64,000 bases of DNA from Corella eumyota (Eukaryota; Chordata; Ascidiacea; Phlebobranchia; Corellidae). The stretch is from NCBI GenBank assembly GCA_963082875.1, contig OY720099.1, positions 20,441,066-20,505,065 on the forward strand, written 5' to 3'. Shown here one piece after another: positions 1 to 12,600 of this stretch (the first letter of the stretch is position 1; every line of letters starts with the position of its first letter). The notes under the pieces are model-generated. The model made no database searches, was not told where the DNA came from, and saw only the letters and a list, made by a program, of their open reading frames with translations. Both the position numbers and the translations under genes were made by a program.

Positions 1-3000
1 TTTTAGAATTTTGTAGTAACAATGTTTTATTCATTTATTCGAAATCAAATATTGCCTAATATTGTTTTAACATCTATAGAATGTAGTCGACTTGTGCTAT
101 AATTTTACATGAACAACATAATATAAGAACCTTTATTTAGATTAGACACTTTTCTTTTAATATTTCTATCCAGATTTTTAGTTATTTTTGGCTGATTATA
201 ATTTGATTTTTTTGTTGTAAATACTGTTTTTATTTTAAATTTTAAAGTAGTTTTATTGCTAAATGGTATTTTAAGTTTTTGATTTTTGTGCTAAAGCTTT
301 TAAAATATTTTGTATTTTTAGATTTTAGGTTTTAAGTAAATTATAAATTAAAACTTAACCACAACTTTTTACAAGAAACAAGGATTAAAAGAACAAGATT
401 ACAAGTTTAAACAGGTATGTTTATTATTTATAAAATTTCAGTTTCATTATTTGACGAATCTTTGAACTTATTTTTTTAGAAAAATGTAATTTTAAATCTT
501 TTTTTGGTTGTTATGTAACATACAAAAATGTTTTTTAGGTATAACACAATTGTATTGATTTATAAATTTAAATTTTATGAAGAAATCTCTGGGTGAGGAA
601 AACTTTTTGTATTTAAACTTTTGCGTTTATTATTCAAAGTGTTTAAAACTGTTGTTGTTACCCTTATCGTTAATTTGTAAATAAAGTATTTATTGTTTGG
701 CAGAAGCAATGGAAATGTTGAAAAAGAAAAAGCAACCCCCATGACTCAAGGGCGCCGTAGTGCGACAACTAAAGAGTTACTCAAATCTTGAATTTACGCG
801 ACCAAGTCTACCATATTATCCAGGTACTGTTAACCAATTATAAAGCGGTTGTTCTTTTAATTCAGTGTGGTGATGTGTCGTGGTCTGCATGGGATTTACA
901 CGCCGCGTACTTTCCTACTTTAAAGGTTCAATGTTCTAGATTTAATTGATGTTACTGATTTCAGGTTTAAATCGTAAAAAACATTCAATTATACGTAATT
1001 CAAAAGCATAACATTTATGCATTTTAAAAAGTTAAAAAGCTACATGAAGCATTAAATAAATATTTCTCAATTTAAAATTGTAAGGTCAGAATCTCAAACC
1101 AACATGCGAAGGAAAAGGGAAAATAATTGTTGGAAGAAAGAAAGGGTAATTTAAATATTTTTGTTTGTGCCACCAAACAGGCATCATGTTATGAACCCAC
1201 AACTATGTTCAAGTCGATATTATAGAAAACATTTCCGTTACCACTCGCACGTTTGCACAGCTTAAACCACTCGCACGTTTGCCTAGCTTAAACTACCCGA
1301 CGTTTGCCTAGCTTAAACTACCCGACGTTTGCCTAGCTTAAACTACCCGACGTTTGCCTAGCTTAAACTACCCGAACGTTAGCGAACTGGTTTACGCTGT
1401 GTAAAATGTTACGTAACTCGGTTCATAACCTACAACGTTTAAGTTGAAAGTTTAAAAAAAAAACGCAAAGGAAAATTAAACGTTTGGCCGTTTTTGTTCC
1501 TAAATTAATGTCTGTTACTTTGGATATTTTTTTTATATTATTTTTGTTTTATTTTATTATTTAAAACTTAATTTTTTTTTGTTTTTTACTTTTTTTTGTT
1601 TTATTCAAAAAGTGGTCAAACTTGAAACCGGTTTAAGTTATAGTAACCTTTTTAACCCTTTAACATAACTTACCGTTTACTTAAACAAACCATCGTCGGT
1701 TAAGAGTCAAGATCAAAAGATTATAATTAGAAGTTAAGGCGTGGGCGCGCGAGTAAATTATATTTTTCAACATTTTGTGTTTTTTATTTTGCCCTAAAGC
1801 GACCGGCATTGGTTTAAATTAGGGTTGCGGTCGACCAAAAACATTTTAACTAAAAATCTTTTATTGTTGACCTAAATTTAATAAAACTATCATAAAATTG
1901 GTCACGTGATGGTTCTATCGTGACGTCATAATTATATTGGGCGTGTATAGAAGTCGGTTTTTAAAGTTTTTTGTTTTTTCAAACTTTCTAAATTTTAACA
2001 CAATAAAAAAACTTGTTTGATCTTGGCGCAACCCTTTACGCGCGAAGTTAAATAAAATGCGGGTTATAACAATGGGAAAGTTGTTGTAATGTCGTTGAGG
2101 AGTTAAAATAAAAAATTAGAAGTCGACGATTTTTCTTTGTTTTTCTTTGTTCGTAAACACTTCTAAATTATGACGTCATAAAGACTAGACCATTCGATTT
2201 TCACAAATTTTTATGACTTTTGGAAAGAATATTATTAAAATATTAAAAATATTTCCGCAAAATTTAATTTTTTGAACAAATTCTTGGTATAAAAATATTT
2301 AAAAATATTTAAATAAAATCCATTAACTCAAAATATAATTTAAAAAAATAATTAAAAGTTTTTCAAATATTTTCCATTATGGAAATTATTTTTTTTTTTA
2401 AAACTTTCCTAAAATTTTAAATTAAATAAATATTATCTGAAAATTTAGAATTTAATTCTAACACGATTTTATAAAAATTAAAATAATTTGAAAATAAAAT
2501 TGAAGGTTTCAATTTCTAACTCTGTGACGTCATAAACACCACACCTCGCGCGAGAAAAAGGGGATCGCGAAAAAGTTGTCGAATTCGTGAGTTTTTAGTC
2601 AGTTTGCGATTGTCGATTTCAAATTCAGTCGCGAATTATTTTGAAGAAGAAGATCTTGAAATTAGAAAGTTAAAATTATTTTTACTTTTAAGATTTTTTT
2701 GACGAAGCAAATTTAATAAAAGAATTCCGTTTAAAAGGTAAACTAAGTTAAAACTTTAAAATATTTATTTTCTGAAACAGAAGAATTTATTTTACCTAAA
2801 TAAAAGAAATAATTTTTTAAGTTAATTTTGTTTTTGTATTTTGCGAATATTTAAAATTTAAATAAAGACATTTTACGTTTAATGCCTGCAGCGCTTAAAA
2901 GGAAGATTTTAATTAACAAACCTTAAAGGTCGGTTATTTTCACGCGATTAGAATAAATATAGAACTTAATTGCTAACTAAATAAACAAAATTGCTGTTTG

Positions 3001-3510
3001 GGTTTAAAGCAGTTAAAGTTTTTTCATCGCATCCGAAATAGGGAAATAAATAAATATCAGGTTTCATAAATTATGAAGCGGTGTTTAAATCGAATGAAAG
3101 TTTATTTAAAGTTTGAGGTTAACGTGTTAAACGACGCCTCGAGGCAAAATGTTAGTACCACCCTAGTAAGGATATCAACTACAAGCTGCAATTATAGGCT
3201 AAGTGTTAATTCCATTTTCTTTAATTTTGCCGCTTCCTACATCTTCAGCATCACGTTTCCGACCTTAGTGTGTGACTTTGTCGCTTCACGTTTAATATGA
3301 CGTCACAAACATAGCATTATTGTGTAAATATTCGAAGTATAGGCCGCATTGAAGCGGTGCCACTCGCGAGCCTCGACAGGTCACGTGACCAACAAACAAA
3401 ACCACGTGACCTTTAAAATGTTGTCGAAATTATTTTAGTTAAAGTTAAATTTAACTTTTCAGCTTCGGGCATTTAAATGGAATTTGCTTGCAACTAAACT
3501 TTATATTTTA
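1..3510. other. 5' flank of the giant gene, no gene supported
   Basis: AT-rich flank with long T and A runs. Apart from the 25-bp minisatellite at 1241-1376, I see no coding region that I can support. A possible exon-like island lies at about 704-824 (acceptor-like TTTGGCAG before it, GTACTG after it), but its open frames are under 20 codons. TGACGTCA-type motifs occur near 1921, 2171, 2525 and 3298. The promoter of the giant gene and any non-coding 5' exons should be here, but I cannot place a transcription start. Confidence 0.6.
1241..1376. repeat. 25-26 bp minisatellite, about 5 copies
   Basis: Tandem unit CCCGACGTTTGCCTAGCTTA plus five more bases. The first two copies are a variant beginning CCACTCGCACG and the last three are nearly identical. 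It lies about 2.2 kb upstream of the start codon of the giant gene. No function is visible. Confidence 0.85.
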
Positions 3511-3527
3511 TAGGAAGTGACGTCATA
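3511..3527 (+). promoter_or_regulatory. Acceptor-like site and very short 5' leader with CRE-like motif
   Basis: A T-rich tract ends in TAG at 3511-3513, only 14 bases before the ATG at 3528. The leader between them contains a perfect TGACGTCA at 3518-3525. Ciona is known to trans-splice a 16-nt leader onto many mRNAs, and this layout fits such an acceptor. It could equally be the 3' end of an ordinary intron in the 5' UTR. Confidence 0.45.
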
Positions 3528-3650
3528 ATGGCCTTCAATGGCTTATTGTTTGCTGTATTTGTTGCTGCGTTTTCATTGGTTCGCTGTGAGAAAATAAATT
3601 TTGATTCCAACTTTGATATCGAGGAAGGATTTTCTGAAGGAACAATTACG
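3528..3650 (+). CDS. Exon 1: signal peptide of the giant protein
   Basis: 41 codons. The first 20 residues have a short N-terminus, a hydrophobic core ([13 protein letters not shown]) and then RCE, as in a cleavable secretory signal. An acidic stretch follows ([13 protein letters not shown]). This ATG is chosen because it is the first in frame after the TAG acceptor at 3513 and gives a signal peptide directly upstream of a trefoil domain. The exon ends in phase 0. Confidence 0.85.
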
Positions 3651-6600
3651 GTTTGTTACGTCATTATGACGTCATTAGTTGTGTTTTAAACATGAAATTT
3701 ACCCGATTTTAACTCAACTTTAAATATTTTAGCTGAGTAGTTTTGAAAACAAGTTTGGGAGCGAAAGTTTGGTGAGTGCGAGGCTGGAGCAAGTTGATAC
3801 TTGTCTTATTCACAACGAAGATAAAAGAAACTGCACTGTAGATGGTGAGTTCGAAACCCGGCTCCGACAGTTGTTCTTATCTCACTTAAAGTTGGATGTT
3901 TAACCAAATTGTTTTTCTTCTTAGATGTAATTGTGGGCCAGGACAACAGAACGGAATGCATGAAGCAAGGCTGTTGCTTTAATAGACTCGAAGCAGCCGG
4001 GTTCAGTGACGTTGTAAGTTGTATCTTTAATACAAAAATCTTTTCTTCTACTTCTTATACTTGTGACGTAAAAAAATAATATCATGACGTTATGTTTTGT
4101 AGCCTGTTTGTTTTCACACTGCTCTCGATACGTCATTCCGTCAAGGTGGGGTCACAGGGGGTCAAGTGTTGCCAAATCCTTTTACTGGATTCGGGGTCGG
4201 TTTTCCTAACGGGGTGATCCCCGGAAACGTCGTCACCGTCAATGGTCTCACAACAACATTGCCCCCTAACGGTGAGTTTGATCGTAAGATTTAAACAAAA
4301 CAAAATTTAAGAGAAATTGTTATTTGAAGTTTGTTTTTATATTTGAACCTGACTTTACAGCAAATTATATTGAACAGTTTACAGATACGTTTTCCGCAAC
4401 TATCAGTTGTTCTACCACACTTTTCGTTCAACTTACGCCGAGGCTCGACAGACTTGTAATGACCGCTACAACGGGAACCTCCTTGTTATACAAAGTGGAG
4501 CCATGCAGGCCAATATCATCAGCAACCTGAACGATATCGGTGTTATTGGGACCACCGAAGATTGGGACGGAATTTGGGAAGCTGGGTACTGGGTCGGGGG
4601 CACTGATGTCGTTACAGAGGGGCGATGGGTCTGGGTAAATGGTGACGTAGTTCCTTTACCCAACACCGTGGGGTTCCAGGCTTGGTATGGGTTACCACAG
4701 TTTGGTTACCAAGAACCTAATGCCCTTACCGCATTGGATGATTGTATGTACGTTAGTGCCACCCCAACTGTGAGGCAGTTCACCAATGTTCTGGCAAGAT
4801 GGTTTGATGGAATTTGTACAAGAAGAAAATATTTCATCTGCCAAGCTGCACTGCGAGCACCAAGTAAGCTAAACTTATAATATTTCGACTAATAACATGG
4901 ATTACATAACTAAGGTTAACCTGGTTTTGCTATGATAACGAGCCTATATTTTAAATTTATTTTGAAGGTCCATGTGCAAATAATCCTTGCCAAAACCGAG
5001 GACTTTGCATCGAAACTGTAGCGGGAGGATTTAGATGCCAATGTGCTCCAAGATTCCAAGGTCGACTTTGTGGAGTCTTGATTCTTTTACCTCGTAAGTT
5101 TATGATGTTTAAATTTAAGGATTAATTTTAAGATTTTAACAAAGGTTTTTATTGACAGAAATATTTTATAAACAGATTTTTATTTCGTATTAATACCGCA
5201 ATTTATTTAACTTATATTTGTTAAGGTCCGTGCGCTAATAATCCATGTTTGAACGGAGGACTCTGCATCGAGTTGAACAGTAACGAATTCCGGTGCCGGT
5301 GCCCACCTCAGTACCAAGGTTCCGTGTGTGGGAACCCTGTTATATTAGGTTGGTTTTCATATAGTTGACTTGACTAAAAATTGCAACCTCGTGTTAGTTA
5401 TGTTGAATTATGTAATTATTTTTAACTTTTTAGATCCTTGTGCTGCCCGGCCATGCCAAAACAATGGAGTTTGTACCCGAGTTGACAATGTTCGATATTC
5501 TTGTAGATGTGCATTAGGATATGTCGGAAGCGATTGCCAGTTCGGTAAGTGACCCTCTTTAAGTTATTTTAATCTACATAACTGTATATTACTTTGCAAA
5601 CGGTGTGGTATAAACTAGAATGTAAAGCACCTGAATTGTTAACTTGTTTAGTGAATAGTTGTTACTTCATAAATCTTATACAATGTCTTCATTTGTAGCA
5701 CTATTAAGTTGATATTTTAACAGAACATAAAAGTTTTTAATTAAATATTTTGCAAGAAGTTTAACGTGGCTTATACCTTGCGGCCGTGTCAACACCACGC
5801 CCAGCGTTGAGTTGAACATTTTTAACAATTTTTCTTTTTTTTTTAGTTTCAACGACGCAGGTGAGATTTATTTATTGTTTTAATTAAAAACTGTTTAAGT
5901 TTAATTAACAATTTATTTGATATTTCTATTTTTTAACAAATATTTTGTTCAGGCCGCGCCCACCGTTCAACCACCACGTGCTCAATGTTGTCAAATTCCT
6001 GTTAATCAAAGGTAAATATTTTTAATTAATTTAATTAAGAATTTGTTTAATTAATTTTTGTTTTGTTCCTAGGCAATCATGTGGAGTAGGGATTGTAACA
6101 CAAACAGTTTGTACGCGCTCTAGTGGCTGTTGTTACGACTTCGATCGATCTCAATGTTACGTTCCGTTGCGTAAGTTCGATTACCATTGTTTAAAGATTA
6201 TGACGTCACAAATTTGTAACAATAATTTTTGTTTTTAGGAGACGATCTTTGTGACGTATTTACTCCAACCGGTAAGTTTTAAATTTTTTACTAATCTAAC
6301 AATATAAGTTGTGACGTGATATTAACTTTTAATTATGACGTCACAGCACAACCAAGTTGGTTACAATGGAGCGGATGGAACGATTGTAGCGCCACGTGTG
6401 GCCAAGGAATCTGGACCCGACACCGAGGTTGTTTGGGGGCACAAACCGGGTCCCGGTTCTGCCCCGGCGTTGATCGCGAGGTAAGTGACGTCACTGACTT
6501 TTGTTATGAAGTCATAAGATATATTAACTTAATGTGACGTCATAATAACGATAATGTTGAAACAGACGATAGCGTGCATGGAACGTGAATGCGATCAACA

Positions 6601-9600
6601 AGGATGGTCAGAGTGGACGCAGTGGTCATCATGTCCGGTCACTTGTGGGCGCGATTCGTCGCTGAGGTACGTCATCAACTAATTAGTAGGAGTGACAACC
6701 TTTTAACAATATTCTCTTACCAGGAGTCGAACCTGCACCGCTGGGGGCGGGGAATGTTCGGGGCGCGGAGCTGAGGTCAGGGATTGTTCCACGAACCCAT
6801 GCCCCACCTGGAGTGATTGGGGTCAATTCGGCAGTTGTAGCGCCACTTGTGGCGGGGGAAGTCGCTCAAGGGACAGGTACGTCACAATCATTTTATTTGA
6901 TTTGTCTTTGCATTCGTAGTTACTTCATGGAAGTTCATTGTTAGTACCATTGTTCATTGTCCATTGTTCATTTGTTCATTGTTAGTACCATTGTTCATTG
7001 TCCATTGTTCATTTGTCATTGTTAGTACCATTGTTCATTGTTAGTACCATTGTTTATTTTTTCATTGTTTCATTGTTCTTTTGTTGTTAATTGTCATTAC
7101 TCATCTGTAGTTGATTGTTCATTTTATCTGTAGTTGATTTCACTTTGCATACGTCATTCATACGTAATAAACACTCATTACTTGTATGACGTCACTTATA
7201 TTTATGATTTTCTCTATGACGTCATCAATAATCAATATTTGCATTGTTGTGTTACCATTGTTTACGTCATTTCATTTGTTTGTTAGCATGAAAGTGTTCA
7301 TCGTAGTTATGTTTGTTATGTAACAATGGTTGTATTATCAATATATTTGTTCTGTCATTTTCGTCCCGCATACGTCACTACAACTTCATCTTGGTTTTTC
7401 GTCATCAAAATCTCATTTATAACAATCAACTATCGTTCGTATTACGACCAAAACAATCCTTGTATTGTTACGTCACAAATTTAGAATTTGTTTATTTGGA
7501 ACTGGATGTCCCGGTTCCCCGACGGACACCGAAACGTGCCCGGAAGTCAATTTCAGTTGTCCGGCATGGACGCAGTGGAGCATGTCGTCTTTATGTTCTA
7601 GAACTTGTGGAGGTGGTCGTTATCTAAGAACAAGGTGATTATGACGTCATCAAGTTTTGCTATTGAATTTAGCGGTTATTATGACGTCAAAATGATGTTT
7701 GTAGATCGTGTTTGGATGGAAACAACGCCGAAAGTGACGATTGTTTGGGTAATGACGTCAACAGGGAGGATTGCAATGTGCAGCCATGCCCGACGTTGTC
7801 TGATTGGTCGGAATGGACCACGTGCACAGCAACGTGTGGGAACGCGATTAGGACAAGGAGCAGGTCTGTGACGTCAAAAGTTGTCTTTAAACTTTACACA
7901 ATGACGTCATAATGGAGATTGTTTTGGTATAGAGTTTGCAGCGAAGAAGGAAGTTGTGACGGAACGTTGGCCGAAAGCATTTCCTGCAATTTCCCGCCAT
8001 GCGTCATAGTCACGTGGTCACCATGGGTTGCCATGGGAACATGTTCAGCCACATGTGGCGGTGGTTCCCAGATCCGGGATAGGTGATTCCAAAAGAATTA
8101 CGTCATCATATTTATTGTGCTGCGTTTTTAATTACTTTGTTGTGATTGACGTATTATTTTGATGACGTCACGCATTGTTATTCTATTACGTCATACTTTC
8201 TATAACTTGTCATCTTAAATATTTCCAGGTTTTGTTTAAACGGTGAGATAGGAGTTTTGGGATGTGACGGTCCCACCCAACAAAACGTTCCATGTGGGTC
8301 CTCATCGTGCCCCACTTGGGGTCAGTGGAGCGAGTACGAAGACTGCCCGGTCTCATGCGGGGGCGGTAAGTTCGAATCCCAGTGAAGGACGTTTTAATAT
8401 TGACCAGAAACTTTTTAAAGTTTATGATTTAATTTAGGAAGCCAATCTCGAACTCGAACTTGTCTTTTTGGAAGCGTCGGTGACGTAGGCTGTGATGACG
8501 TAGATGACGCAATCATGTCACGTGACTGTGGAACTGTTGATTGCGATTTCTGGGGAGAATGGAGCAACTTTAGCGATTGTTCGGTTTCCTGCGGCATCGG
8601 GATACGGGTACGTCACTTCCTGTTAAATTTTGTTGAATAAATGGACAAAAGAAATTGAAGTTTAGGTTAACAATAAAATTTAATTTAAATCTTACTTAGA
8701 CCCGTGATCGAACTTGTAACAATGGAATCCCTGGCAGCGGTGGATGTCCGGGTTTGGCCCGTGACGTAGCTAGTTGCAATCGCGGATTGTGCGCGGAATG
8801 GACGGAATGGGGAGATTTCGGGGAATGCAATGAGCGATGCGGGGGCGGAACCCAAATAAGGGAAAGGTCAGAACTGTTTGGCATAATAATTGTTGTTTGG
8901 CGGTATTATAATCTAATCGTTTATTTATTAACAACTTGTTTTTATCACAAACTTTTTTTGAATATAACTTTAAATTAATTTATTTTATTTAGAACTTGTG
9001 CCAACGGACAGGCGACCGTCGATTGTGTTGGACCTACGTCAGAATCAACCACTTGCAACCCAACACCATGCGAGGTATGGTCCGATTGGTCGGTATTTGG
9101 TTCCTGCAACGTCACGTGCGGAGGTGGTTACCAATCGAGGTCACGTGGTTGTGTTGGCGGAAACATTGGAGATCCCGGATGTCTTGGCGTTTCGGTTGAG
9201 GTAATTCTAGATTTTAAACGACAATTTTAATTGGATTTTTTATTTAACTTTTTTTTAAAATTTGTTTTATTTAAAAAATAAAAATATATTTATTTAAACT
9301 TAGAACCAAAATTGCAACACTCAACCCTGTACTTTCTGGAGTCCTTGGACTCCATTCGGGGATTGTGGGGTCTCCTGTGGTAACGGCTTTTCTACCCGAA
9401 CCCGGATATGTCTCCCAAACAACAACCCGGACGAATGTGCGGGCCCTGGTTCCGAGAACGAGGCTTGTGTAGGGAATGGGATCTGTAATTTCTACGGGGA
9501 TTGGACGGACTTATCCCCGTGTACACTTACATGTGGGGGCGGGGTTTCGATCAGAACTAGAATATGCATCGGTGAGTTATAACGAAGCAAACCTGGAAAT

Positions 9601-12600
9601 TAGTATCTGAATAAGATTTATCATGTTAACTTATAAATATCTAAAAGGTGGTGAAGCTGGTACTGGAGGCTGCGATGGACCGAGCGAAGAGTTAGAAAAC
9701 TGCAACGATCAAGTCTGTCCAGGTTGGTCTCAGTGGTCGGTATCAGAATGCAGTGTTACTTGTGGAGATGGAAGATCGACTAGAACCAGGACTTGTATTG
9801 GTTCCAGCCCTGGTTTGGATGGTTGTATTGGCGATCCATTTGAAACTTTGGAGGTTGTTGGAATTTGTTCGTTCCCGGTAAGTTTCAACTAAACACTGTT
9901 TTTGTATATTTATCTAATTCTGCAATAATTTATTTATTAATTTTAGGATTGCGCGTTTTTGTCTGATTGGACAACTTGGGGCACATGCTCGGTCACCTGC
10001 GGGCTAGGAACCTGGGAGCGGACCCGGAAGTGTATCTCAGATGGGGAAACTTGCGAAGGGGAACTAACCCAGGTTGCGGATTGTGTTTTGAGCGAACTTT
10101 GTGCCTCATGGGAGCAATGGAGTGAATTCTCAACTTGCTCGTGAGTTGAAGTTATTTTGAATTAATAAATTGAAATATTTTTTGGAATATTTTGTTTAAT
10201 TTAATTTTTTTTAGTTTATCTTGCAATGGAGGGAACCAAACCCGAACGCGTCAGTGCATTAACGGACGACCTGATGACGTAGGCTGTCCAGGATCGGCGA
10301 GTCAGACGATTGGCTGCAATGTTCAAGTTTGTCCTTTGTGGGCGGATTGGTCAGAATACGGCGATTGTGACGCAGTGTGTGGTGGTGGTACCCAAGTAAG
10401 TGGTGACGTCATTTTTATGTAGTGCTTTTTTATGACGTCATAATTGTAGTTTGTGGTAATGATTTCTTTCTATTTAGATACGAACTCGAGCTTGCAACAA
10501 CGGAGTTCCAACACAAGATGGCTGTAGAGGACCACAAAGTGACGTCAGAACCTGTAACTTGATGGATTGTGGGTCATGGACAAACTGGGGCGAGTTTGGG
10601 GAGTGTTCAGTAGAGTGTGACGGGGGTGTTCAGTTTAGGGAGCGAACTTGTGTGGCGGTCGTTGGGGCCGAACAAGGTAAACAGTCAAAATATACGTTTA
10701 ATAAAGTGAATACGTAGGCCAGCATTAACATCACAATTGTTATTCTTTGTTGTAGTGGAGTTTGAATGCGATGGAAGTGCTACTGGGAGCAGGGAATGCA
10801 ACCTTGAACCTTGCAACCGCGGGTGGGCGCAATGGAGCACAACTTCAGATTGTTCGGTCTCGTGCGGGGTCGGAATCACGACCCGGTCTCGAACCTGCAT
10901 TAACTCTGAGGTAAGAAATAAGAACAAGCAATATGAGCTGCGTAGAATTTAAAACTTCAAAGTATTGATTAATTAACAAATTACTAATTAATGTAAAGGT
11001 TGGAAGCCTTGATTGCCCCGTTCTAGATTCACTTGAAGTTCTGCCTTGCAATACTCAAACCTGCCCCTCGTGGTCAACTTGGGGGGATTATGAAGAGTGT
11101 AGCGCCTCTTGTGGTGGAGGCAGTTTTTCCAGGAGCCGGTTCTGTAATAATGGGGAACCGGGAGATGTCGGGTGCACCGGAATGGTGACCGAAACCTCGT
11201 CTTGTAACGAACAGGTTTGGATTAATTTCAAATATTGTATGAACAAGAGTTAATGTTGGTTTAAATTCGACTTTTTTAATTTGTTCTGTAGGAATGTCCA
11301 CGATTCTCAGATTGGACTTTTTGGACGGCTTGCTCTGTCACGTGTGGGGGAACCACCATCACCAGGAACCGAGTTTGTATCGACGGAGAGGTTGGCCAAC
11401 TCGGCTGCGTCGGCGAAGTTCTTGACATCACAATCTGTAACACTCAAGACTGTCGTAAGTGGTTGTGACGTCATTCTTATGTAAAAAAGAGAAAATTTTA
11501 TCTATAACGAGTTATTTTGAATAGTTATTATGACGCAATAATATTTACAGCGATCACGGGACCATGGGGGCCATGGGGCACATGTTCATCGAGTTGTAAC
11601 TCTGGGACCCAGGGTCGAGAAAGAGTTTGTGATGGGGGTGAATTTGGGGTTATTGGGTGCGAGGGACCTTCAAGTGAGAACAGACAATGCATCGGTTTGG
11701 TGAGTATTGAGATTTAGTTAAAAAGTTGACTTTTTTATGACAAAATTAATTTTGTTATTTTTTGGTTCCAGCCTCCCTGTGCTTCCTGGTCTCGCTGGGG
11801 ATTGTTCGGGAGTTGTTCGGCCACGTGCGGGGTCGGAAGATGGTCCCGGTTCCGAATTTGCGTCGGTGGTGACATAGGTGGTCCTGGATGCGGGGGCGAT
11901 GCCACAGAAGAGGAGGATTGTATTGTGTCTTCATGTCCCACGTGGGCAATGTGGGGAAGTTGGAGCGAGTGCACCTCACGATGCGACGGAGGAGTTTCGG
12001 TAAATTTTGTTCCTTTAACTTAAGTTTAAGGTTCACAAACATACCTGAGCTTAATGTTTACTTAAATATTTAAGGAGCGAACCCGAACTTGTTTGAACGG
12101 GAACCCGGGAGATGACGGATGTGTGGGAGGAACAATCGATACAGTGGCATGCAACACCGTGTTATGTGGTGAGTACCGTGCTTAGCAGGCACTAAGTTCG
12201 AAACGACTACTTTTAATTATAAACGAATTATTTGTTATTTGTTTACGCTCAGACTTGGTTTGTAAAACTTGCTTAAGATTAGGAATAAAATAATTGTTCC
12301 TACAGATGATATTACTCCACCTGACGGAATAAGAGATAGTAAGTTTCAATGAAACTAACCTGGCAGTTTACTAACTCACAACTCTAACTAACTAACCTTC
12401 CAGTTCAAATATTAATTAATTAATCACAATTTAATTAACTAACTCACAACTCTAACTAACTAACGCTTAATTTAGTCAACTAACTTACAGTTTGAATTAA
12501 CTAACCCTCCATTTATTTAACTAACTAACTAACTCTCCATTTTAAATATTAATTAACTAACTCACAGTTTTAATTAACGCAATGTTAATTAATGCAAGTA

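Noticed and set aside
3073-3300. 75-codon open frame upstream of the giant gene
   Set aside because: It has no recognisable domain, composition is like the flanking DNA, and it ends within a TGACGTCA motif. Nothing supports it as a gene.
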